From contig RPFO01002194.1 of NCBI GenBank assembly GCA_009746045.1, positions 150,547 to 214,546 of the forward strand: DNA of 64,000 bases, given 5' to 3'. Source of the stretch: Mesostigma viride (Eukaryota; Streptophyta; Mesostigmatophyceae; Mesostigmatales; Mesostigmataceae). The translations under genes and the position numbers were made by a program. Shown in pieces: positions 21,997-32,480 of the stretch (position 1 is its first letter; each line of letters starts with the position of its first letter). The notes beneath the pieces are model-generated. The model did no database searches, had not been told where the DNA came from, and saw nothing but the letters and a program-made list of their open reading frames with translations.

Positions 21997-23329
21997 CGAC
22001 GCTCGCGGCCCCGCGGCTCCGCGGCTCTAGCAGTGGGATCTGCCTAACTCTACTTCCCGCCCCTTTGCCTTCGCAGCCCTCGGGCTGTCGGAGAGAGAGC
22101 AACGGGTCGGCAGTGAGCCAGGTTCGCCCCGCCTCGCGCGGCCGCCTCCGAAACCTTCTCAGACTGCACGCATTTCTTATGCGTGCAGACGCAGACTCAT
22201 TCTACCTGGCCACCCGAGCCAACCGTCGGCGTCGCCTCGACGCGTTGGCATGCAGGAAGAATCGAAACGGTGATCGAAAGCATAAGTCCTCAACCCGCCC
22301 CCCCTACCCCACCACCTCCACCCCCACCCCCATCACCACCCTGCTCCATCTCCGCCCCCACCCCCACCTGCACCCACCTTTTCGGTCAACGCGCGCCCTT
22401 GGTCATCGCCTCCTTCAACGCCCGCACGCTCCAGCCCGACGCTGACCGCTGTCACTGCCTGCGCAGTGACGACTGTCAGTGCCATCGAGTCTCCAATCTT
22501 ATTGGTTTCTGCATCGACAATAATATCGCCATGATTCCTGGGAATCCAAGAACACAGGCGCACTGCATCGGCCCGCGGATCGACTGCCCTTGCTGCTGAC
22601 GACATCGACAGCTGGCGGTTCTACTACGGAGGTGGCGACGGTACCGGGAACGGGGGCGTCGGTCTCCTCTGCTCCCCGCTCGCCGTACGCCACATGGGCG
22701 AACCCCAGCTGGTCAACGCTCGGCTCCTCAGTTGTGGCCACTTTTCATTCGGTGGAGGGCCACTCGACCTACGCCCTGACAGTGGGCGTCGGTTACGCAC
22801 CCCACTCCGGCCACCCAGAACAAGATGGCAAGGACTTCTTTGCAGCACTGGAGAACCTGGCGAACGGCACCCCTGGTCGCAACTAACTCGCTCTGCTACT
22901 GGACGCCAACGCAACGGCTACCACCGGGTACTGGCGGATGTCAGCACGCCCGGCCCCAACGGTACGGTCTCCAATGCCAACACTGAACTTTTTGCTGATT
23001 TGCTTACGACATGCGATTTGGTCACTGCCAACACCCGCTTTCCACATAGTCCAGATGCTTTGGTCACACACACCTCGCCAACTGGCACTGCACGCTGCAT
23101 CGACTATCATTGTTGTATTAATGCGCAAGCGTCATCAAGGATCTGTACTTAGTAGCTGCTCGCTCGCACGTGATCCCCCTGGTGCGCTCCGATCATCGCA
23201 TCGTCACCGCCCGCATCCGCCTGCGATTCCCCTCGCCCTCTCGTAAGCACGCGGCACCACCTGATTTGCGCACACTGCAGTTAAGCTTGAGAAATCTGAC
23301 GAGGCTCTGGAGGACTTTCCTGAAAAACG
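21993..23329 (+). pseudogene. LINE ORF2 N-terminal APE endonuclease, copy B, frameshifted
   Basis: The APE-type nuclease is recognisable in several frames: LVIASFNARTL (22400), NNIAMI and GIQEHRR (22530), then SWRFYYGGGDG and GGVGLLCSPLAV (22610-22690). HSTYALTVGVGYAPHSGHPE (22755) and LLDANATATTGYW (22890) follow, where DxN is catalytic. LLTTCDLVTANTRFPHSPDA (23000), TSPTGTARCIDY (23080) and VRSDHRIVTARIRL (23185, SDH motif) complete the domain. Two of the frame breaks are identical in copy C. The protein would nick target DNA for priming. The interval ends where the solo LTR is inserted. Confidence 0.85.
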
Positions 23330-24143
23330 TGTTAGTGATATTATATCCACCTGGCCACAATATATCCCAGCCTGATTTATTTCTTGTTGGATTTATTCCA
23401 TATGGACTGGGAATTCGATAGCTATGATGAGCTAGATGGATTGGGCTCAATGAGCTGATCAATATTCATGTGCCATAGTCCTATACTTGGACATGGATGA
23501 CTTGTACCCTGAGTCAGCCTAGTAGCATCACGTATTTGATTGACAAGTGGTGCTATGGCCTAGTGGACAAGTGTTTGGTCCATGAGCTGACAAGTGTTGG
23601 AAGCTCATGATGACACATGTTATGACTTACATGATGACAAGTGGGTAGACTCATTGCATGACACTTGTCACTCCAAGGAGAAGAGATGTGTCACTTTATT
23701 AATCATGTTATGTGGCACATTATTATGTAGACACTTGGCATCTAGCTATTATGCCAGCTCATTGGATCATGTCTAGAATGTTCTAGGAATGTTCTAAGAA
23801 TATGCCAGGAATATTCCTGGAATATACTGAGAATATGCTGGGAATATGCTAGGAATATGCTAGGATGTTTCTACAAGCTTCTGTGATGATGTCATTGCTG
23901 ATGTCATCCTTCCTAGCCTAAAAGGTATAAAAGGAAACTGCCCCCTAGCTAAGGGCAGGTACCTCTATTGAACCTCCATTCAACCTGTATTTCTAACCTC
24001 TCAACCTATGAAATAAACTCTTTTTCTGGTCTCTCTTCCATTGTCTTCAAGCTCAGTCTTTCATCACCTGCAAGGTGCAAGGGTAGCAAGGCCAAGCACA
24101 AGGCATTGTGTAAAACCCATTAGTTTCCTCTACTTTTCCAACA
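23330..24143 (+). mobile_element. Solo LTR, 814 bp, with 5-bp TSD
   Basis: It begins TGTTAGTGATATT and ends TTTTCCAACA, with AAACG at 23325-23329 and again at 24144-24148. Uninterrupted LINE copies read through this site. A TATA box (TATAAAAG, 23926-23933) and AATAAA (24012-24017) give the plus orientation. The base composition is clearly more AT-rich than the LINE around it. No internal region is present, so it formed by LTR-LTR recombination. The LTR family is not represented elsewhere in the window. Confidence 0.9.
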
Positions 24144-26263
24144 AAACGCGCCCACAAGCGCATGGCAGAGGAGTTCGTCGACGCGCTGGACATCCCGGCC
24201 AGCCACGCCCAGCTGTTCGCTGCCGGCCCAGCTTCGGCCCTTCGGCACCTCGCTGGCAAGCTGCCCGCGGCCAGGGCCCTGCTGCCCCCCCGCTGCCCGC
24301 CCCGCCGTTCACCAGCCTGTACCGGCTCCCCGTCGTCATCCAGGCCCGGCAAGCCCTGCGCGACAACAGCGACCCCGCCCACTACGCCCGCCTCAAAGCC
24401 TACTACCATGCACTCGGCCATCCGGCAAGCGACCAAGGAGCAGGAGGACCTTCATGTCCGCGAGTACTTCGCCCACCTCAAGGACAAGCACGGCAAGTAC
24501 GCCTGGACCCGCCTGCGTCACGCCCAACGCCCTGCCGGCGGCGCGCAGCCGGCGCCGCGGACGCTCTCTGGCTCACCGCAGCAGCAGCTTGACCAGTGGT
24601 ATTCCTCCCAGTCCCGGCTGCTCGGCGCCCCCCCGCCGCCTCCGCCGCTTGGCCCTCTGGCGGCCGCACGCCTGGCAGTGGCGCCTGCGGACGTCCCTGC
24701 GCCGCCCACGCCGCCCGCCGCTGAGCAGGACTACACGTACCCAGCCCTGACGGAACCCCTGGCCGACCCCAACGAGCTACCGCCGTTCACCGAGCTCGAG
24801 CTGAGCACCGCCGCCAAGCAAGTACTTCGCTTCTACGCCGCCGTTGGACCTGACCAGCTCCCAGCCCCGGTGATTAAGCTGACGGCGCTCACGGGGCTCC
24901 CGCTTGACGTCTGCAACCGGATCCTGCTTGCCGACGCGCCGCCGATTCCTGAGTGGCAGCACAGCTACCGTATTATGCTGTACAAAAACAAAGGTTCCCC
25001 TGACGACCCCGCCAACTACCGAGGAGTCTGCATCCAGAGCGCCGCACTCAAGTTGTTCATGCGCATGATCCTCAACCGCCTTCGTTCTGCTCTCGACTGT
25101 CACCTAGGAGAAAGTCAAATGGGCTTCCGTCCTGGGCGCAACACCGTCATGGCCATCTTCGTCGCGCGTCGCCTCTTCGAGGAAATCGCTCTCTTGCAAC
25201 CTGGTGAGTTTCCCGCCATCCTGATCGTCGTCGACTTCATCAAGGCTTTTGATTCTGTCCTCCGGGACGCTCTATGTATGGGCTGTCCTTGCTCGCGCTC
25301 GCGTCCCCACTCCCCTGATTACCGTCATCCGCATGCTGTATGAGGGGTCGACCACTTCGGTGCGCACTCAACACGGCATTACCCCGCCATGCCCACTGCA
25401 GACCAGCGTCTTGCAGGGTTGCGTCCTGTCGCCGTACCTGTTTATTATTGTAGTGGATTATGTTACATATGCCCCAGGCATGTGCTCGCTTTGCTAGCAT
25501 GGCAGCTGGCCGTGCCCCTGGCCTAGCGGTCACGAACGAGCTTGGAGAAGGGGGGCCGACTAACAAGCAGAATTTACTAGCTGACCTCATTTATGCCGAC
25601 GACATCACGCTCATCGAGAAGCCGGAGTCTGCCCAACTTTGGCTGGACTGCCATGCAGCGCTCGAGGCTCGGGCGGTTGGTCTAGAAATCAGCCCCAAAA
25701 CGGAGGCCCTGGCCCTCGGCATGGAAGGGCCCCCACCCACACTCCGCCTCTTAGACGATGCCGAGGTCAACTACCCTCCTTCAGGCCGCTTCAAGCTGCT
25801 CGGCAGTTGGCTTCCCGACTGCAAGGACGACATGACGACACGGATCGGCATGGCGTGGGCGCAACTCCATGACCACCGCCGCTGGTGGAGCAACCCTGCC
25901 CTACCCCGGATCCTCAAGCGTGACCTCTTCAAGGTCGTCATTCTGACGATCCTGACCTACGGCGCCGAGACCTGGACACTGACGCAGGAGCCGGAGCAAC
26001 GACTCGACGGCACCGTCACCAAGATGCTGCGCAAGGCCCTTAACATCCCTTTTGGTTTGCACATTAGTAATGAGGATTTGTACGCTGATTTGCTATATGT
26101 TTCCCACATTATTAGGCACAGGCGCCTGGGCCTAGCCGGGCACCTGGCCCGCACAGATCAGGTAGACACATCAGATAGACTAGCTGGCACCAAGCCCGCC
26201 CAGCCTGGGCGATATGTCCTAACCTGGCGTGCCCCAGGCCGCGCGCGGCAGGGCCGCCAGTGA
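24144..26263 (+). pseudogene. LINE ORF2 reverse transcriptase, copy B, frameshifted
   Basis: It has the same RT motifs as copy A: GPDQLPAPVIKLTALTG (24850), LYKNKGSPDDPANYRG, SQMGFRPGRN, VVDFIKAFDSV (25230), LQGCVLSPYLF (25410), YADDITLIEK (25595). The C-terminal region is continuous in one frame from 25460 to 26263. Copy-specific breaks are CATGCA at 24407-24412, TATGTA at 25273-25278 and TACATA at 25464-25469, each a 4-bp insertion relative to a sister copy. Confidence 0.9.
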
Positions 26264-26672
26264 CCCGTGGACTTTTCGTGATAGACTCGGCATGGACATG
26301 TGCTACACTAGACGCGACGGGCTCACACCCGGGCAGCCTCCTGGTTTGTCTGTAATATGGAGGCAGATGGTACGTAAGGATAGATGGCAAGTAGTGATGA
26401 AGGAGACCACCCCCAAGCCTGTAAGGGCTCCGCTTCGCATGTGACTGCGTATGGCATTAATTCATAGCGATTCGGGCCGCGGTGCCCACACCCCTGTAAC
26501 TAGGACCTAGATAGCTTACTGTTCACCATCCATTCCATCCCATGTTCCCCTCCCACTGAGGACGCTCACGTGACACAGTCACGTGTCTGTTAATTAATTA
26601 ACTAAGGGCGGGGTTGCTCCACCACATTAGTGGGATGGAATGGATTAATGAAGACACCAGTTAATTAATAGA

Positions 26673-27004
26673 CACCAGTTAATTAATAGACACATGACTG
26701 CGTCACGTGAGCATAAGTCCTCCCGGAGGGGAACATGGGATGGAATGGATGAGGTAAGCTATCTAGGTCCTAGTTACAGGGTTGTGGGCACCACGGCCCG
26801 AATCGCTATCTATGAATGCCATACGCGGTCACATGCGAAGCGGCCCCCACAGACTTGGGGGTGGTCTCCTTCATCACTACTTGCCATCTGTCCTTGCGTA
26901 CCATCTGCCTCCATATATTACAGACAAACCAGGAGGCTGCCCGGGTGTGAGCCCGTCACGTCTAGTGTAGCACATGTCCATGCCGAGTCTAGTCACGAAA
27001 AGTC
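26673..27004 (-). mobile_element. Inverted 5'-truncated 3' end of a family 1 LINE
   Basis: The minus strand equals the family 1 3' region: after the GRARQGRQ-like end of ORF2, through GGGCTCACACCCGGGCAGCC, the GACCTAGATAGCTTAC block, the hairpin CACGTGAC..GTCA and a TTAATTAA tail at about 26673-26690. The tail region is duplicated (ACACCAGTTAATTAATAG twice). Confidence 0.8.
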
Positions 27005-27059
27005 TCATTGATACCCAGGGTTCACTTACAAACAACAATTTTTGACCCACAACCCACAA

Positions 27060-27242
27060 TAATTAATAATGCTTGGCCCATGGCCATATGCAGAGAGCCA
27101 CTCTCCGCTGAGACGCCAATGCCCTGGTCATAGCTTAGCCATAATCATCTTCCACCCCGTGTCAGGCCTCTTTTGGTATGATACACCATGGTGGTGCAGG
27201 TGCACCTTACGCACCCAGAGTATGTGGCAGTTTACATTCCCC
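27060..27242 (+). mobile_element. Family H 3' end fragment, split by LINE copy C (second half 31906-32020)
   Basis: It has the same 3' untranslated blocks as at 52090-52384 (CAGAGAG..CTCTC, GGTGGTGCAGGTGCACC, TTTACATTCCCC). It continues after copy C at 31895 with TTACATTCCCCC, TGTAGCTCAGAATGTATTAAAA and a decayed terminal hairpin near 31985. Confidence 0.8.
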
Positions 27243-27306
27243 ATCATAAATTCGTTCGCTTTGCACCTGAGCCGGAGCCCGCGCTGCGAACCCTTCTCTC
27301 CTATCA

Positions 27307-28440
27307 ATGACGACGCTCGCGGCCCCGCGGCTCCGCGGCTCTAGCAGTGGGATCTGCCTAACTACTTCCCGCCCCTTTGCCTTCGCAGCCCTCGGGCTGT
27401 CGGAAAGAGAGCAACGGGTCGGCAGTGAGCCAGGTTCGCCCCGCCTCGCGCGGCCGCCTCCGAAACCTTCTCAGACTGCACGCATTTCTTATGCGTGCAG
27501 ACGCAGACTCATTCTACCTGGCCACCCGAGCCAACCGTCGGCGTCGCCTCGACGCGTTGGCATGCAGGAAGAATCGAAACGGTGATCGAAAGCATAAGTC
27601 CTCAACCCGCCCCCCCTACCCCACCACCTCCACCCCCACCCCCATCACCACCCTGCTCCATCTCCGCCCCCACCCCCACCTGCACCCACCTTTTCGGTCA
27701 ACGCGCGCCCTTGGTCATCGCCTCCTTCAACGCCCGCACGCTCCAGCCCGACGCTGACCGCTGTCACTGCCTGCGCAGTGACGACTGTCAGTGCCATCGA
27801 GTCTCCAATCTTATATTGGTTTCTGCATCGACAATAATATCGCCATGATTCCTGGGAATCCAAGAACACAGGCGCACTGCATCGGCCCGCGGATCGACTG
27901 CCCTTGCTGCTGACGACATCGACAGCTGGCGGTTCTACTACGGAGGTGGCGACGGTACCGGGAACGGGGGCGTCGGTCTCCTCTGCTCCCCGCTCGCCGT
28001 ACGCCACATGGGCGAACCCCAGCTGGTCAACGCTCGGCTCCTCAGTTGTGGCCACTTTTCATTCGGTGGAGGGCCACTCGACCTACGCCCTGACAGTGGG
28101 CGTCGGTTACGCACCCCACTCCGGCCACCCAGAACAAGATCGCAACTTAGGACTTCTTTGCAGCACTGGAGAACCTGGCGAACGGCACCCCTGGTCGCAA
28201 CTAACTCGCTCTGCTACTGGACGCCAACGCACGCTACCACCGGGTACTGGCGGATGTCAGCACGCCCCCAACGGTACGGTCTCCAATGCCAACACTGAAC
28301 TTTTTGCTGATTTGCTTACGACATGCGATTTGGTCACTGCCAACACCCGCTTTCCACATAGTCCAGATGCTTTGGTCACACACACCTCGCCAACTGGCAC
28401 TGCACGCTGCATCGACTATATGTTGTATTAATGCGCAAGC
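27307..28440 (+). pseudogene. LINE ORF2 APE endonuclease, copy C, frameshifted
   Basis: Nearly identical to copy B (21993-23110), with the same motif series (IASFNARTL, DANA, SPTG..IDY). It keeps the frame break before GIQEHRR and the one before VVATFHS that copy B also has. Its own differences are TATA at 27812-27815 and CTTA inserted at about 28146. Confidence 0.85.
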
Positions 28441-28479
28441 GTCATCAAGGATCTGTACTTAGTAGCTGCTCGCTCGCAC

Positions 28480-30759
28480 GTGATCCCCCTGGTGCGCTCC
28501 GATCATCGCATCGTCACCGCCCGCATCCGCCTGCGATTCCCCTCGCCCTCTCATAAGCACGCGGCACCACCTGATTTGCGCACACTGCAGTTGCTTGAGA
28601 AATCTGACGAAGCTCTGGAGGACTTTCCTGAAAAACGCGCCCACAAGCGCGCGGCAGAGGAGTTCGTCGACGCGCTGGACATCCCGGCCAGCCACGCCCA
28701 GCTGTTCGCTGCCGGCCCGGCATCGGCCCTTCGGCACCTCGCTGACAAGCTGCCCGCGGCCAGGGCCCTGCTGCCCCCCCGCCGCCCGCCCCGCCGTTCA
28801 CCAGCCTGCACCGGCTCCCCGTCGTCATCCAGGCCCGGCAAGCCCTGCGCAACAACAGCGACCCCGCCCGCTACGCCCGCCTCAAAGCCTACTACCACTC
28901 GGCCATCCGGCAGGCGACCAAGGAGCAGGAGGACCTCCATGTCCGCGAGTACTTCGCCCACCTCAAGGACCAACACGGCAAGTACGCCTGGACCCGCCTG
29001 CGTCACGCCCAACGCCCTGCCGGCGGCGCGCCGCCGGCGCCGCGGACACTCTCTGGCTCACCGCAGCAGCAGCTCGACCAGTGGTATTCCTCCCAGTCCC
29101 GGCTGCTAGGTGCCCCCCCGCCGCCTCCGCCGCTTGGCCCTCTGGCGGCCGCACGCCTGGCAGTAGTGCCTGCGGACGTCCCTGCGCCGCCCACGCCGCC
29201 CGCCGCTGAGCAGGACTACACGTACCCAGCCCTGACGGAACCCCTGGCCGACCCCAACGAGCTACCGCCGTTCACCGAGCTCGAGCTGAGCACCGCCGCC
29301 AAGCAAGTACTTCGCTTCTACGCCGCCGTTGGACCTGACCAGCTCCCAGCCCTGGTGATTAACCGGGGGGTTAAGCTGACGGCGCTCACGGGGTTCCTGC
29401 TTGACGTCTGCAACCGGATCCTGCTTGCCGACGCGCCGCCGATATTTCCTGAGTGGCAGCATAGCTACCGTATTATGCTGTACAAAAACAAAGGTTCCCC
29501 TGACGACCCCGCCAACTACCGAGGAGTCTGCATCCAGAGCGCCGCACTCAAGTTGTTCATGCGCATGATCCTCAACCGCCTTCGTTCTGCTCTCGACTGT
29601 CACCTAGGAGAAAGTCAAATGGGCTTCCGTCCTGGGCGCAACACCGTCATGGCCATCTTCGTCGCGCGTCGCCTCTTCGAGGAAATCGCTCTCTTGCAAC
29701 CTGGTGAGTTTCCCGCCATCCTGATCGTCGTCGACTTCATCAAGGCTTTTGATTCTGTCCTCCGGGATGCTCTATGGGCTGTCCTTGCTCGCGCTCGCGT
29801 CCCCACTCCCCTGATTACCGTCATCCGCACGCTGTATGAGGGGTCGACCACTTCGGTGCGCACTCAACACGGCATTACCCCGCCATGCCCACTGCAGACC
29901 GGCGTCTTGCAGGGTTGCGTCCTGTCGCCGTACCTGTTTTTTATCGTAGCGGATTATGTTATGCGCCAGGCATGTGCTCGCTTTGCTAGCATGGCAGCTG
30001 GCCGTGCCCCTGGCCTAGCGGTCACGAACGAGCTTGGAGAAGGAGGGCCGACTAACAGACAGACTTTACTAGCTGACCTCATTTATGCCGACGACATCAT
30101 GCTCATCGAGAAGCCGGAGTCTGCCCAACTTTGGCTGGACTGCCATGCAGCGCTCGAGGCTCGGGCGGTTGGTCTAGAAATCAGCCCCAAAACGGAGGCC
30201 CTGGCCCTCGGCATGGAACTTAGGGCCCCCACCCACACTCCGCCTCTTAGACGATGCCGAGGTCAACTACCCTCCTTCAGGCCGCTTCAAGCTGCTCGGC
30301 AGTTGGCTTCCCGACTGCAAGGACGACATGACGACACGGATCGGCATGGCATGGGCGCAACTCCATGACCACCGCCGCTGGTGGAGCAACCCTGCCCTAC
30401 CCCGGATCCTCAAGCGTGACCTCTTCAAGGTCGTCATTCTGACGATCCTGACCTACGGCGCCGAGACCTGGACACTGACGCAGGAGCTGGAGCAACGACT
30501 CGACGGCACCGTCACCAAGATGCTGCGCAAGGCCATTAACATCCCTTTTGGTTTGCACATTAGTAATGAGGATTTGTACGCTGATTTGCCATATGTTTCC
30601 CACATTATTAGGCACAGGCGCCTGGGCCTAGCCGGGCACCTGGCCCGCACAGATCAGGTAGACACATCAGATAGACTAGCTGGCACCAAGCCCGCCCAGC
30701 CTGGGCGATATGTCCTCACCTGGCGTGCCCCCGGCCGCGCGCGGCAGGGCCGCCAGTGA
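28480..30759 (+). pseudogene. LINE ORF2 reverse transcriptase, copy C
   Basis: The best preserved RT of the three: one open frame from 29166 to about 30217 covers every RT motif, including VVDFIKAFDSVLRDALWAVL, LQGCVLSPYLFFIVADYVM and YADDIMLIEK. It is broken by a C-run shift near 28770 (shared with A and B) and by an inserted CTTA at about 30218, after which the C-terminal region is open from 30328 to 30759. It also has small insertions at about 29366 (duplicated TTAA with filler) and 29444. Confidence 0.9.
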
Positions 30760-30862
30760 CCCGTGGACTTTTCGTGATAGACTCGGCATGGACATGTGCT
30801 ACACTAGACGCGACGGGCTCACACCCGGGCAGCCTCCTGGTTTGTCTGTAATATGGAGGCAG

Positions 30863-31655
30863 CTGCGAGGTTGATGTGGACCATCGCATCTCCCTCGCCT
30901 GGCACGCTTTACGCCAGTACCGGGCCCTGTGGCGCAAGCCCCTGGGCAAGATCGAGAAACAGGACCTGTTCAAGGTCCTCGTCTTTCCTGTTCTCACGTA
31001 TGGGGCCGAGACGTGGACCCTCACCGCCGACCTGGCCCGCAAGCTGGACGGCGCGGTCACCAGCATGCTGCGTTCCATTTTCAGAGTAGGATATGCTGCT
31101 CATGTCCGCAATGAGGACCTGTACCAGGGCATGCCCTATATCACCAGCACCATTAAGCATCGACGCCTGCAGCTAGTAGGGCACCTAGCTCGCACCAACC
31201 AGGTAGACACCTCACGTGGCCCCCCCGCAGGACTGCGACCAGTCCAGCCTGGCCGGCACCTCCTGACGTGGGCCGGGCCCAGTGATGTTAGACGCCGCAA
31301 GGCCCGCACCTTGAAAGAACAGCTAGTAGAAGACATGGGGGGCCTAGGCCTCTCTGTGATTTGGAAGAAGATGATGGACAAGGCCAAGTGGGCCCAGGTC
31401 ATAGAGGACAATGAGCCCCCCCCAGTGGGGAAGCGCCCGCGTGTGCAATCCCGTGGGAGGCACGCCAGACAGCTCCCCTAGGGCAGCGTGCGGCTGTCTA
31501 GATAGATGTTGTAGTTAGAATGCTGTTAGATAGATGTAGTATGTAGCCGATGTAGATAGATTAGACCGGTAGGACTGTTTGCACCCATCCATCCATCCAT
31601 CGGGGTTAATGCTCCGTGACTCCCCAACGGGAGCACGAGTCTAATTAATTAATTA
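30863..31655 (+). mobile_element. Family 2 LINE, 5'-truncated, nested in copy C, 10-bp TSD
   Basis: ATGGAGGCAG at 30853-30862 and 31656-31665 flanks a 793-bp insert. It encodes the last 200 residues of an RT protein and ends with the hairpin GCTCCGTGACTCCCCAACG..GGAGC, then ACGAGTCT and an AATTAATTAATTA tail. The 3' untranslated end of copy C resumes exactly after the second repeat. Confidence 0.92.
30876..31481 (+). pseudogene. C-terminal part of family 2 LINE ORF2
   Basis: About 200 codons open to TAG at 31479-31481. They resemble the family 1 C-terminus (YGAETWTLT, RNEDLY, KHRRLQLVGHLARTNQVDTS) but continue longer, with a LKEQLVEDMGGLGLSVIWKKM segment. The reading frame is intact, but the RT itself was lost by 5' truncation. 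Confidence 0.85.
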
Positions 31656-31905
31656 ATGGAGGCAGATGGTGCGCAAGGATAGCTGGCAAGTAGTGACGAA
31701 GGAGACCACCCCCAAGCCTGGGGGGGCTCCGCGTGTGACCAAGTATGGCATTCATAGCGATTCGGGCCGCGGTGCCCACACCCCTGTAACTAGGACCTAG
31801 ATAGCTTACACCATCCATTCCATCCCATGTTCCCCTCCCACTGAGGACTTATGCTCACGTGACGCAGTCACGTGTCTGTGAATGAATTAATTAATTACAT
31901 TCCCC

Positions 31906-32257
31906 CACCTGCAGGTTGTAGCTCAGAATGTATTAAAAAGCATCTGCCCCTTCTCTGGGCTATGTGTTACATATATTCCCCACGGCTCAGACATGTTCTT
32001 ATTTGTTTAATTGATTTATTAAGGTTCACCACCAGTTTGCCAGCCAACAATATTCTGATACATGAGCCAACAATATGTTTGCAACATTTGTTTTTTGGTC
32101 CTCCTGGAAAGTTGCGAACTTGCGATGCTGCGGGCGACCTGTAGGGCGCCCTCCCGCCTTCTTGATCGTTGTGATTAGGGGTTGAAGGTATCTTTATTGG
32201 TACTCATGTGCCGCAGTCATGTGATTTTTGTTGATGAAGGGAGACAGATACTTGGGC
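31906..32257. other. Remainder of the split family H 3' end, then no gene
   Basis: 31906-32020 completes the family H fragment started at 27060. The following 240 bp show nothing recognisable. Confidence 0.5.
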
Positions 32258-32480
32258 ATGCCACTCATTCAGTCTAGCACCATTAGGCAACGTAGCCTGA
32301 CAACTAGCAGGGCACCTCGCAACCGCTAACCAGGTAGATACGTTCTGGGGCCCTAGTGTGGCTGGGCTGCGGGCCTGCGGCCTGCCGTCAGCCTCTCCGC
32401 TGGCGGACGCAGAGATGGAAGATATAGGCCTCTCCTTTGTTTGGAGGAAGATGCATGCAGGACAATTACGTCAGCCAGTA
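32258..32480 (+). pseudogene. Old relic of a family 2 LINE C-terminus
   Basis: The DNA resembles 31127-31385: GGGCATGCC, AGCACCATTA, GCAGGGCACCT, AACCAGGTAGA, then an EDIGLSFVWRKM-like stretch. There are several stops. It is clearly more diverged than the copy at 30863, hence older. Confidence 0.6.

Larger units (their letters stand above)
20295..26604 (+). mobile_element. Family 1 LINE, copy B, full length with 11-bp TSD
   Basis: The flanking 11-bp direct repeats (20284-20294 and 26605-26615) and the complete order 5' UTR, ORF1, endonuclease, RT, 3' UTR, hairpin (26567-26585), TCT and TTAATTAATT tail show a full-length insertion. Without the solo LTR and its duplicated 5 bp the element is 5491 bp. 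The 5' UTR has a GTCTT-TTG-AAGAC hairpin at about 20400, like the 5'-terminal hairpin of family H. All ORFs carry frameshifts. Confidence 0.9.
27243..31894 (+). mobile_element. Family 1 LINE, copy C, 5'-truncated, 11-bp TSD
   Basis: TTACATTCCCC at 27232-27242 and 31895-31905 flanks the copy. It starts near the end of ORF1 (equivalent to copy B about 21930) and ends with the hairpin 31856-31874, TCT and a GAATTAATTAA tail. It carries a nested family 2 insertion (30863-31655). The TSD is distinct from that of copy B, so the two are independent insertions. Confidence 0.9.
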
